DNA from: Dioscorea cayenensis subsp. rotundata
Lineage: Eukaryota; Streptophyta; Magnoliopsida; Dioscoreales; Dioscoreaceae
DNA length: 64,000 nucleotides
Assembly (NCBI RefSeq): GCF_009730915.1
Contig: NC_052489.1
Span: 4,057,622 to 4,121,621 of the forward strand
Direction of reading: 5' to 3'
Part shown: positions 34,617 to 44,912 of the stretch, one piece after another
Position numbering within the stretch: position 1 is the stretch's first letter
Layout of the letters: the number at the start of each line of letters is the position of its first letter
Notes under the pieces: generated by a model
The model's database searches: none
What the model saw: the letters and a program-made list of their open reading frames with translations, nothing else
What the model was told of the DNA's origin: nothing
Program-made: the position numbers and the translations under genes

Positions 34617-34764
34617 TTTTGACCTATATTTTTTCACGGTATTTGGCACAGTTTTTTAGCAAAAAAATTTTGTTACGGCTTTCGGCATGCTTTTGTTTAT
34701 TTTGTAAAAAAAAATAATTTATATGAAATTAATTTTATTTAAATTTTCTTGAATTACACCAATT

Positions 34765-35990
34765 AATTTTTTTTTAATCGCTAAATGAAAATCATTTTAT
34801 TGAATTAACAATACATATACATTCCTTTAGTCAACTTCTTCAGCATCTTTTGATTAGCAATAAAAACATTGTGGCTGATGGATTGTCTAGAAATAATAGG
34901 CAATGTAGAGAATACAAATATAATATTGTTCACAATGAGCTTTATGGCTAGAAACATTACAAAAGTCCTGAAGATGCATAAGAGGAGCTTTAGTTGATGC
35001 AATCCTTCATTCATCAATCTCTAATGGCTTAAAATGCTGCCCATCAAAAGATATATTCCAATTGCTAAATGAACAACTCATACATCTTTTAGTTTTCCTG
35101 TGACAATCCTGTATTATTTTAAATGTAAATCAAACATATATTATCATAAAATTATATAATGATATGATAGTTTAATTAATTGTACCTTCCCACATCTTTG
35201 GCTATCATTTGACCAGTGTAAACTCTCAATGAAGGCATGTACGCGTGGTCTTTAAGGCCGGTGGTGCTTCAACAATGATGACTGGAGAGCCTATTTGAAG
35301 CTCTACATGTCCACCTGAAAATTGCCTCTACATATCTAAGTGCAAATGATACATGAGAACACTTTTTTTTTCTTTTATTTTTTACAGATGTTTGCAGATG
35401 ACATATCCTATAATTAAGCACGTAATCTTTTTTTTTCCTATTCTATGTCAAACTATTTAGTTCATCCCTAGTACACAATAATAAATTTAACCAAAATCAA
35501 AGTAAACTAACCTGCAATGAGACCACTCATATGGCAATTTGGTAACATTGGCATTCAGAGCTTCTTGACCATCTGGACGATTAAAATACACATCACTATA
35601 CTTTGAGATACATGGATCATAACATGCCTTCAAATTCCCATTCCACCCTTTCAAAACCAAAGACTTACTCCTTTTCTGCTGTGATGCCTAATATAATTAA
35701 ATTACACCAACTTCATCAGGTTTCCTTACTTCATTTACTAAAAACCAAAATGCATGCAGTAATTAATTTGCTTATGAATCCATCAAGATTATCCTTACAA
35801 AAAATTTTGATGTGATTCCGGCAATCTTTCTCAATCCCCGGGCAGATACCGTCATGTTTTGTTCGACACATCTAGGGGTGTACAATTTGTATATGTCTAT
35901 TGAGTTTATAAGTTTCAAAGAAATCAGTGTTTGCAGTGTCACAAGCACACTGCATTATTGCCACCTGTCAATTTACAAGTTAGATTAGAA
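34765..35990 (-). other. Zone of possible gene fragments, unassigned
   Basis: On the minus strand several short exon-like stretches have codon-like composition but no open frame. About 35600-35515 can be read as [19 protein letters not shown] ending at an AG|GTTAG junction. About 35330-35190 reads VELQIGSPVIIVEAPP and then, in another frame, MPSLRVYTGQMIAKDVGR. About 35985-35830 includes FFETYKLNRHIQIVH, which has a C2H2-finger look, and then GICPGIEKDCRNHIK. I cannot assign these to named families with confidence. They may belong with the diacylglycerol-kinase fragment as a patchwork of captured or decayed exons. Confidence 0.3.
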
Positions 35991-35999
35991 GTTGCGATC

Positions 36000-36667
36000 C
36001 ACCTCCTCTCATTTCCAATCTAATTGCTGCTGCCTGCAAGACAATGCCAATTTGGTTTCATGAAAATAAGATTTTAGTAGTTGAAATGCAAGAATAGAAA
36101 GTTTTCAATTAGTCTGCAGTGTTTTACTGATTTGAAACTTGTATGATTAATGATAATTTTGTCAATCTAACATAGTTCACATGAGTAAATATTTGTTAGC
36201 AATGTTAAGTTGATGCTAGTACCTGAGTGATATGCTTGGCGGGTATTAATTCAATCATAACAAATGAAGCATGCCATCCTTGTTTTAAGCCGAAGATCTC
36301 AAGCAAACCGTTGTCAACACGATCCTCAACAAAGCCCCTCTGACAAAATGTTGATGAAAAATAAATAGATTCAGCAAAAATATATAAATTTTGCAAGTAC
36401 ATTTTTTTTTATTATAAAGTTCATTTACAGTAATTCTCTCACTCTATTCGACGATCAAATTATTTAGGTCACATTATGTCTTTGTATTTTACATTATGAA
36501 AAGCTACTTTAGTTTAACACTTGATTAGCATAATGTTAATTCATGAGTATCATATTCATAATGGTTTTTCTTCAAATCTAAGTGAATTCACATGCATCAA
36601 TGATACAAACCTTTTCTAAATATTCAGGTTTAGGGTTACCGCAAGAATTTAGTCCACCTCCATAATT
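36000..36667 (-). pseudogene. Diacylglycerol kinase fragment (accessory domain exons)
   Basis: Three minus-strand pieces with retained introns encode part of the C-terminal accessory domain of a plant diacylglycerol kinase, the enzyme that converts diacylglycerol to phosphatidic acid. The first piece (about 36667-36611) reads NYGGGLNSCGNPKPEYLEK. The second (36339-36223) is a complete 39-codon exon with GLLEIFGLKQGWHASFVM and IELIPAKHITQ. The third starts at 36033 with AAAIRLEMRGG and then decays into stops. Splice sites of the middle exon are intact. The catalytic domain is absent, and the first piece is cut by the LINE tail at 36666. Because the introns are kept, the copy arose at the DNA level, by transposon capture or partial duplication. 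Confidence 0.8.
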
Positions 36668-39600
36668 TTTTTTTTTTTTGATAAAGAGGAGCTCTAAAAG
36701 CTTTTATTAGAAAAAAACAACTATACAAAGGAGAAACAGAAGACCACAAGAAAAAAAAAACTATCAAAGACAACTACAATTCCACACACAGAACATGCAA
36801 ACAAAGAAGAAAAGACTACAAATTAAAAGAGACACCAATCCTAAGTAGATTCTTCATGATCCAGCGAGGTAAGTCTCGGCCTTGGTGGAACAATGTCAAC
36901 TCATGAAGGCTACTACCATGAGTAGCTAAGCAGAAAGCAGCCAAAGCCAAACATCTAGGAATCGTGTGAACATTGAATTCTCCCAAACTTCCCATAATAT
37001 GTCTGATATTCTCCATCAAAATTTTAGCTCTCCAAACCGGATGGTGAAACCTATTCTTTAAAGCTCCAACAAGCGCATCATTGGTAAGGAAGACATGCCG
37101 AACAGATAAATTGTTAAGTTGAAGATGGAGAAGAAAAGTCCTCAAAGCCTCCACCTCCACTTTAAGAGAAGAATTTGCATAAGACTATAGCACCCTGCAA
37201 GCAAAATTTTAGCATTAGAATAAAAAATATAAAACCCAGCCCCAGAATTAGTTAGCTCATTATTCCATTTAGCTGCAAAGATCATAAAGGGGCTATCATG
37301 GGCTGTAAAATTATTTAAGATCAGGTTTCTTCCAGGTTGAGAGGCAGATGTATAGAAGTACTCCCTGACATAAGCAACAGACTTAGACGGCAACAACCAG
37401 CAGTCCAATTTATCATTTCTAAAAACCATATTGCATCTTGACTTCCAAATATACCAAGCAGTCCCAACAATGATAGATTGAATAAATAAGCTCTTACCAT
37501 CCATTGAAGAGCAAATCCAATTCCCAGAACTGAAACCTCCCTCAAAATTAAAATTCTTACCAATCATATGCATGACATGAGCCCAAATGATTTGTGTCTT
37601 GGGACAAAGATGCATAAGATGTTCAACATTTTCAATCTCCAAGCTGCAGAACACACAATTCGAACATGGACCCAAATTGAGTCAATATAGATAGTCAAAA
37701 GTTTTAACCCCATTATGAAATAATAACCAAATAAAATGTTTAGCTCTAGGGGCGATACGCAACCTCCAAATATTACCCCAACCATCCTAATGATCCTGAT
37801 GAGCAGCCAAATTAGAGAGGTGAGAATAAATAACAGCAGAAAATTTAGTTTTCTTACCCTTGGGAAACCAAACCCAAACATTATCAATATCATAGCAGAT
37901 TTTCCCATGGCTAAGGACATCAGGATTTAAAAAACTGCCAATATATTCTTTAAAGCATATATGTTCCAATGAGTATCCACCATAAGATCAGATATCTGCA
38001 GATTTTCAAAATTTTCCTCCATGTTCAAATAAGTTGTCTTAAAAGCAATAGGAGTCTTAAAATACCAAGGATCAAGCATGAAAGAAGTCTGTGAAGGATT
38101 GACAGAAATAATCTAGCAATTGGCTTTAATGATTTTAGCAGTACGGCATAATCTTCGATAGAACCAAGAACAGTTAGATTGAATATCATCAGTCCAGAAG
38201 TTACAAGCACCATACTTATGAAGAACAATGTCAACCCAAATGGTTTGCTGCTTATTCAAGAGGTTGAAAACGTTTTTAGCCATAAGAGAAATTTTTGAGT
38301 TGTGCAAATTCCGGATGGAAAGCCCCCCCTCAGATTTATCAAGCATAGCATCAGTCCAGCTCACAGAGTTCATGCCTTTTCTATTGCCACCCTTAGACCA
38401 AAAGAAAAATCTAGCTAATTTGGTAATATCCTCCAAAACAGTATCAGGCATAGGGTAAACTGAAAGATAATAGAGTGGTGTAGATAGGATAGAAGAGTTG
38501 ATCAATATCGTCTTACCCGCAGCAGAGACCTTAGCATGATTCCATGTAGCAACAGATCTTCTAATTCTATCCAGCATACTATTGAAATGAGAAAGAGCAA
38601 GTCTCTTAGGAACAACAAGAATTCCAAGGTAAGTTAAAGGAAAAGTCCCAGGCTTAAAGTGAAGAATGTTGCTAATACTATGCTTCAATCTTTTGTTAAA
38701 TCTAGTGGGAAAGAAGATTTCAGACTTATTTTTGTTAGCTTTTTGACCAGTAAGCCGTTGATAGATAGAGAGGCAGAGGTTGATGTTGTGAGCAATTTTC
38801 CTAGAAGCAAGAGTTACTAGGATAAGATCATCTGCATACATGAGGTGATTAAAATTATTAGTAAAATTAGGACTAAAACCCGGAATCATCTGAAGTTTCA
38901 TCACAAAATTGAGCATAGCTGTCAGATTCTGAGCAGTCAAAATAAAAAGATACGGGGAAATATGATCTCCCTGCCTGAGGCCTCTAGAAGCATAAATCCA
39001 ATCAGAGGGTTGCTTATTAATCAAAAACGAAAAGGAAGCAGATCTAATGCACACGTTAATCCAAGAAATCCAAATGCTAGGAAATTTCATTCGGTAAAGG
39101 GTGGCAAGAATTGCATTCCAACTCAATGTGTCATAAGCTTTTTCAATATCTAATTTGACTAACATCCTCGGGGAGGAATTAATTTCCTTATCCATCTAAT
39201 GCACAACCTCTTGAAGGGCAATGATATTATCAAAAGGGGTACGACCAGAAACAAACCCACATTGCTCCTTACCAAATAAATAAGGTAAAATGTTCTTAAG
39301 ACGATTAGCTAAAATTTTTGAAATGATCTTATAGCAAACATTGCAAAGCGAGATGGGATGGAAATCAGCAAGCGAAATAGGGTTGGGTTTTTTACGAATT
39401 AAAACAATATACGTTTGACCCCAAGACCTAGGAAGCATAGCATTATCAAAAAAAATAGCGAACAACCATAAATAAAGAATCACCAACCTCATCCCAGAAG
39501 AAACGATAAAATTCAGCATTAATACCATCTGGTCCAGGACTTTTACCTGAGGGAAGAGACTGAAGAGCTTGAAAGATTTCAAATTTTGTTACCTCTTTGG

Positions 39601-40275
39601 TAAGCAATTCACTGTCACTAGGATTCACAGTAGGCAAATCATCAGGGAGAGCTTGAAAAACATCATTAAAGGAGATATTAGATGAATCAGTCCACAGATC
39701 AGAAAAAAATTGATAAAAGTGCTTTCAATGCCAATTCGATCTGTGAAGCAAATACCATTAGAATTTGTAATTTGAATAATGGAATTAACATGATTACGAA
39801 TACGAACATTGTTATGAAAAAAGGATGTATTGTAATCACCACATTGGATCCACTGAAGCCTGGCTCTCTGAGCCCATTTAGTGGAATTTTGTCTCTGGAG
39901 AGCAGTCATTTTATTATAAAGAGCAGCTAAGCCAGAAAGAGTAACAGTACATGAACCATTAAGATCCTCTAGATCTTCCACCTTAGAAATCGCTTGCTCA
40001 GTTTTTTTAATTTCAGATTCAATAGGATTCAGGCCCGACTTTTTCCAATTAATCAAATTAACACGAGAACGGGCAATAAGATGAGAAAAAGCATTTAAGG
40101 GATTAGAGTGGGGCTTAAAAGACCAAGCCTCTCTCACCGCCAAATGGCAACCCAAATAATCAAGCCAATAATTTTCAAACCGAAAAATTCTTTTAGTTTT
40201 TAAAAAAGAACGCGGATAAATAGTAAGAAGAAGGGGAGAGTGATCCGAAAAAATTCCAAACTTCCGCTTACCATA
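36666..40275 (-). mobile_element. L1-type LINE, 5'-truncated, with poly(A) tail
   Basis: On the minus strand the element ends in a run of about 14 A residues (36666-36679). At its other edge it starts inside the endonuclease domain (FGIFSDHSPLLL around 40260-40220), so its first part was never copied or has been lost. The short CCATA just outside the tail (36660-36664) recurs at the 5' edge (about 40272-40276) and may be the target duplication. Flanks are different relics on the two sides: diacylglycerol kinase on the left, Athila on the right. Confidence 0.85.
36816..40240 (-). pseudogene. LINE ORF2 (endonuclease end, reverse transcriptase, zinc knuckle, RNase H), broken
   Basis: Pieces in several frames make up one decayed ORF2. 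Reading on the minus strand: the endonuclease C-terminus and linker (about 40240-39625, RLQWIQCGDYNTSFFHNNVR), RT start (39637-39446, SGKSPGPDGINAEFYRFFWD), RT fingers (39582-39196, LADFHPISLCNVCYKIISK), and RT palm and thumb (39195-38113, with LVKLDIEKAYDTLSW, GLRQGDHISPYLF and the catalytic YADDLI). Next come the zinc-knuckle region CVFCSLEIENVEHLMHLCP (about 37660-37600) and an RNase H-like end (37270-36816). Stops and frameshifts at about 39580, 39196, 38110 and 37160 inactivate it. The catalytic YADD is still readable, so decay is moderate. Confidence 0.88.
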
Positions 40276-40284
40276 TACCTGAAA

Positions 40285-40640
40285 TTAGATCGAGTCTCCA
40301 TGATGAAAATCCACACTACCGCAGGACAACTCGAATGTAGCCAACACCTCTAGCGCTAATTGCTCGTAGGTGTTATCGGTGATCATGAAGGGCTGCCTCC
40401 AAGCTCCAACACTGAGTATCCGCTGGACCTCGTCCTCCAGTCCAATCTCACGTAGTACATCCCAATCTATCTCTCTCAATTCGCCAAAATGACGTGGCGA
40501 AAGACGCATCTAGTGGTCCTTGTGCACCTGAGAATGGAAGACAAGTGTCAAGTCAGTGGACGGGGCCAGCTCCTCACATCGAGGCCTCTTCAACGATGAT
40601 GCCTCAGACGAGGTGTGTTTTCTCGGAATAATCTATAAAT
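40285..40640 (-). pseudogene. Athila ORF-1-like fragment
   Basis: Minus-strand frame 40509-40285 reads SPRHFGELREIDWDVLREIG and then YEQLALEVLATFELSCGSV. It fits the conserved beginning of the ATHILA ORF-1 family (pattern ...DWxxLxxxG...YxxLxxEFLxTF...). A short upstream piece in the same sense with KRPRCEELAPSTDLTLVFHS (40620-40515) is separated from it by a stop. The rest of the protein is absent because the LINE begins at about 40275. Confidence 0.55.
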
Positions 40641-41718
40641 GAAACGGCTCAGTTTAGTTTAATAATCAAAGATTTTAGGAGGAGCACGATCGTGCTAGGA
40701 GTAGACATACCGTGTTGTACAGGAATGCAGGGGCGTGCTTCCGCCTTGGTTAAACTCTGAACAAATGAGAGCACAATTGTGTTTCGCAAAGAGCATGACC
40801 GTGGTTCGGGGAGACCTTCGTCCTCAAAAAACCCTAAGTACTAGCATGCTTATGAGGTAATCGACATCAATAAGATACATCCATTTTAAGACAAATGATG
40901 AACATAAAGCATTTACAAATAGAGGGAGCATGAAATCTTCTAAATCAAGGCCTTAAACAAAGCTAAGGAGCTTATTGGAGTTGAGAGAAACACGCGAGCA
41001 AGCGAGGAGAAAAACAATGAACGGACGGTGAGCACCAGCAAAACTCTCAAAAAATAGGCGTGAAAAGGGAAAAAGAGGGAGGCATAGGAGGAACGGTGAG
41101 AAGAATCAACTGGCGGTGCCTAAGTTTTTAAAGGATGAAGGAGAAACCGATGAGTCGCACCCAAGCATGCCCAAAGCACATACATGCTTACATGCTAATT
41201 AGGGCAATTGCGCGGGAGGGAGCACGGTTGTGCTCAGCCCGTGCTTCCTCTACGTGATTACCTCGGGAAAATTCACCAAGAGACCAGGATATGAGGCACG
41301 ATCGTGCAAGGAACACCAAAACCATGTTCACTGGTAAGTACGCTCATGCTCGCCCTGGAATGCTTCAAGAGATAAAAACTGAGAAAACCACGGCTTGAGC
41401 ATGGGCGTGTCCTTCTCGTGCTCAGCCTGAAACAACCAGGACCGGGCAATCTCCCTTAAACTTTACATGAAAAACAACAAACAAGAGAGAAAACCATTGA
41501 ATAGAAAATTGCCGAAGGAACACCACTTCAAAAATGGAGTATACCAAAAACGAATTGCGCAGCTACAAATCATTTAAAAACACCGAGGAGCGACAAAACT
41601 AACTAAAAGAAATAGAACAAATACTTGGGTTGTCTCCCAAGGAGTGCTTGTTTAACGTCTCTAGCTTAACGTACCTATATGCGTCAAGAAGGTTCATGAA
41701 ATCGAGACCACTCATGGC

Positions 41719-42154
41719 TAGAGGTGGGCACAGGCCGTCCGGCAACCCGGCCGGGCCAGTCATGGAGACGGGCCGGTTACGAGTTGGGCTTGCCCCAACT
41801 CGTGGCCCGCCGGGTCAACCCGCCAGGCCAAACCCGGCTTAGAACCGGGTTGCAACCCATCCTGGCCCGCCAGGCCCAACCCGGTTTTTTGAATTTTTTT
41901 TCCTTTTTTTAAATTTTCCTTTTTTTTTAATTTTTTTTATCGGGTAGACCAACCCGGCCCGGCCCGCATGGTCGGCCCGACCCATCGGGTCAACATGGAA
42001 GCCGGGCCGGTTTCGGGCCCGGTTTCCTGTGACCCGTACCCGCCGGGTTCGACAGGCCAACCCGGCCAGGCCGGGTCCGGGTCGGTGGGCCGGTGAATCG
42101 AAACCCGACGGGTCGGGCCAGCCGGGCCGGTTAACCGGCCCGTGCACACCTCTA
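41719..42154. mobile_element. hAT-type MITE (436 bp), CCGG-rich, nested in the Athila element
   Basis: The ends are TAGAGGTGGGCACAGGCC and, in reverse complement, TAGAGGTGTGCACGGGCCGG. Flanking 8-mers are CTCATGGC and GTCATGGT (6 of 8 identical). The arms are dense in GGGCCGG/CCGGCCC and are separated by a T-rich centre. The same terminal sequence TAGAGGTG occurs on the larger element at 60143-61327. Proline- and arginine-rich frames over it are artefacts of base composition. Confidence 0.75.
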
Positions 42155-42349
42155 GTCATGGTCACCTGAAATGTAGTTGCATGAATATGGTGCTAAGGAA
42201 TTGATTAAATTAATCTCACCAAAATTCTGAAAAGACGATCGTGTTACTTTCAGTGGCGAGCAGGTGGCTTCCTTTTCCTCGGGATTAATTGCTTCCACCA
42301 CCTTTTGGCACGGGAGAATTTTTCTCTGATGGTTTACGAGGCAAGGGAG

Positions 42350-43101
42350 GTCCCGAAATCACCACATCTTGATAGCATAATTCTCCCACCAACTCTTTTG
42401 ATTCAGTGGCCTCAGGGGGAATAGCTCCGATAGTTCACCCTTCATGAATGTGTCCTGCACATACTCAGAAACAAAATCATCAACAACATCAACATAATAG
42501 CAAGTATCATCAAAATATATAGTGTGTCTCATTGAGTCTCGAAGCTTGAAGATGACTTCTTCGTCTCCTAGTCGGAGTGCATTCGACCGTCCTTGACATC
42601 AATTAGGGCTTTTGAGGTTTCCCAGAACGGTCTTTCAAAAATGAGGGGGATATCAACCTTCTGATCAACATCAAGGATCACAAAGTCTACAGGAAATATG
42701 AACTTGCCCACCTTGACCAAAACATCTTTAATAGTTTCTCTTGGTTGACGGATGGACCTGTCAGCCAACTGTAGTGTCATTATCGTGGACTTTGGTTCCC
42801 CAAGCTTTAGTTTTTGGAAAATTCTGTAGGGCACCAGGTTGATACTCGCCCTAAGATTGGCTAAAGTTTTCTCATCTACAAGCCCCCAGATAGTACAAGG
42901 AATGATAAATCCCCTAGGGTCTTTTTCTTTCTTGGGGAGCTTATTGGTGATTAGGGCTGAGCACTCTTCACTAAGTATCGTAGAGGACACTTCCTCAAAC
43001 TTTCTCTTGTTTGTGAGCAGCTCCTTTAGGAATTTTGCATATCTTGGCATTTGAGCAAGAGACTCAACAAATGAAACATTTATGTGCAAGGTCTTAAACA
43101 T
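42350..43101 (-). pseudogene. Athila-type aspartic protease region
   Basis: The minus-strand frame contains LPKKEKDPRGFIIPCTIWGL, then ANLRASINLVPYRIFQKLKL, MTLQLADRSIRQPR, DVLVKVGKFIFPVDFVILDV and PLIFERPFWETSKALIDVKD. This is the retroviral-type protease of Athila/Tat elements. The catalytic motif, normally D-L-G-A, reads N-L-R-A here, so the active-site Asp is lost. A following piece (about 42570-42355) continues with RLGDEEVIFKLRDSMRH and DTCYYVDVVDDFV in register with Athila polyproteins. No reverse transcriptase follows. Confidence 0.85.
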
Positions 43102-43827
43102 GTCAAGGAACTTCTTGTACTGATCTTCTTATAGATCCTTTCTTGCTTTCACAAGATAAGGGAGTTTGGGTTCGTATTTGTGTAACATAGTTCCTTCCTT
43201 TTCCTCATCTTTCTTCTTAATTTCAACTATGGTCTCCAAATCAATAATCCTAGACTTCCTAACTTATGATTGATGTTCAATAGGTTCAGCAACGGACCTC
43301 TCCAAAATAGGGTTGGGAAGTTTCTTACCACTTCTCAATGTTACGACCTTTAGAGATTCATTGGTATTGACTTCCGTGTTAGTAGGAAGAAAACCTGAGA
43401 GTTTCTCCTCAATTAGCTTCGACATTTAGGTCATATGATGTTCAAGATTCCTTACTATGGTGTTAGTGTTTCTCATCATTTCCTCGTGCCCTGAGAGACG
43501 GATTTCATTGTCCTTAATATACTGGGTCAACAAAACTGTAAGCTCATTAGAAGGTCTCTGTGGAGAAGGAGTCGATTGATTACCTTGTTGAGGAGGCCTA
43601 GGCTATTGTGGCACTTGCCATAACCGGGTTGAATCTAGGAAAAGTTTAGGTGATTCCTCTACCCCGCATTGTATATGCTACTGTATGGGTTGTTTTGATA
43701 GCGTATGTTCTTCCCAACAAGTTAGCTTGCTCAGCTTTCTCGGTATCCATATCAGAAGAGGAAGACCACTAGATTCACTGTAAGACCCCCAACTATCACA
43801 ATAAGGCCCAAAAGCTTGAGAGAGTGA

Positions 43828-44660
43828 CTACATGTTGCCCAACCTCTTTATGATAGCTTCAACCTGTGCAGCTAGAGTAGTAATGGCATTCACTTGATAA
43901 ATACCAGTGATCTTTACTGGTTTGTTCCTCTTAGAACTCCATTGATAGCTATTGCTTGCCATTTCCTCGATTAAACTATAAGTGACACTTGGTCGTTTAC
44001 TGTATAGGGACCCACCTGAGGCTACATCAAGCATCTGCTTAGTGGCCCAGTTCAGCCCATTGTAAAAATTTGGATTTGCATCCATTCCACTATTCCATGT
44101 TGTGGGCATTTCCTCAACATCTCCTTGTACCTCCCCAAGTGTCGTACAAGGATTCAGACTCCAACTGTAGGAAGGTGGAGATATCACTCCTCAACTTGGT
44201 AATTTTTACCGATGGAAAATATCGTGTGAGAAAAGTCTCGACCATCTACTTCCATGTGGTAATAAACCCTTGTGGCAAGAAATTTAGCCATTGCTTGGCC
44301 CTTCCGAGCACTGAGAATGGGAAGAGTTCGAACGGCATCCTCAGACACATTGTTTGCCTTGAAAGTCTTGCAGATTTCCAAAAAATTCTATAAGTGCTTA
44401 TACAGGTCTTCATCCTAAAACCTATCAAACTAACATATCTGCTGCACCATCTGTATGAAGTTTGGTTTCAACTCAAAATTGTTCGCCGTAACAGAAGGAC
44501 AAACAATGCTGGATCCCACTGCTTCCAAGTTTGGTCGGGCTAAATTTGATATGCTTTGTTGTTGATTCCCGGCCATTTCTTCCCCCTGGTTTACCTCAAT
44601 ACTGATTTCCACAGACTTGGCTTCGTTTAAATTGATTTGCCTCAATCACCTTTGAAAATA
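43828..44660 (-). pseudogene. Athila-type gag fragments
   Basis: Minus-strand pieces in two or more frames match the usual Athila gag order. Near 44600-44440 there is EAVGSSIVCPSVTANNFELK and PNFIQMVQ. Around 44380-44250 a stretch includes AVRTLPILSARKGQAMAKFL, like the 'RLxPFSLxxxAKxWL' block. At 44060-43830 there is NFYNGLNWATKQMLDVASGG and EEMASNSYQWSSKRN, followed by NAITTLAAQVEAIIKRL. Frameshifts and stops break it. Confidence 0.8.
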
Positions 44661-44889
44661 TCTTTCGACTTCAGGACCGGGGCTTGCCAATGGAGTTGTT
44701 ACTTCCTCGGGTCATACAAGTGTCCCTTCACAGAATAAGTTGAGGAAAAATCAGCTCATGATTCAAAAGTGAAATAAGAAAAGAAAAGATAAGATGAATG
44801 ATCAAACAAACAAAAAGATATATTCACAAATATGAACAATATAGACAAACTAGGTCACCAGAATCCTAATTTTCCTAAAAGGCGCCAAT

Positions 44890-44906
44890 CCTCGGCAACG
44901 ACGCCA
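44890..44906 (-). other. Retrotransposon primer-binding site (tRNA-Asp type)
   Basis: On the minus strand TGGCGTCGTTGCCGAGG lies a few bases after the LTR end. It differs at two positions from the Asp-tRNA complementary site TGGCGCCGTTGCCGGGG used by Athila and Tat elements. Confidence 0.8.
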
Positions 44907-44912
44907 AAAACT

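Larger units (their letters stand above)
31494..34760. mobile_element. CACTA (En/Spm-like) element, right boundary uncertain
   Basis: The left end is CACTACAAGAAAAATC, the standard terminal sequence of plant CACTA transposons. Behind it come subterminal repeats built on GTGCCAAA. The inverted form of these repeats (TTTGGCAC, TTTTTGGCACG) reappears near 34240-34290 and 34640-34690, which is how CACTA ends are organised. The right terminus is not intact; TTTTCTTGAATTAC near 34747-34760 may be the eroded partner of the left end. The interior (33540-34030) has leader-like sequence with exon/intron-like signals but no transposase. A MULE and a small foldback element lie inside it. Confidence 0.65.

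Noticed and set aside
35190..35330. Assignment of VELQIGSPVIIVEAPP..MPSLRV to a plastid protein domain family
   Set aside because: The likeness rests on a few residues and needs a frameshift; kept only as an unassigned fragment.
41630..42165. Gly/Pro/Arg-rich frames of up to 108 residues
   Set aside because: These follow from GGGCCGG-dense arms of an hAT-type element; both strands stay open because of composition.
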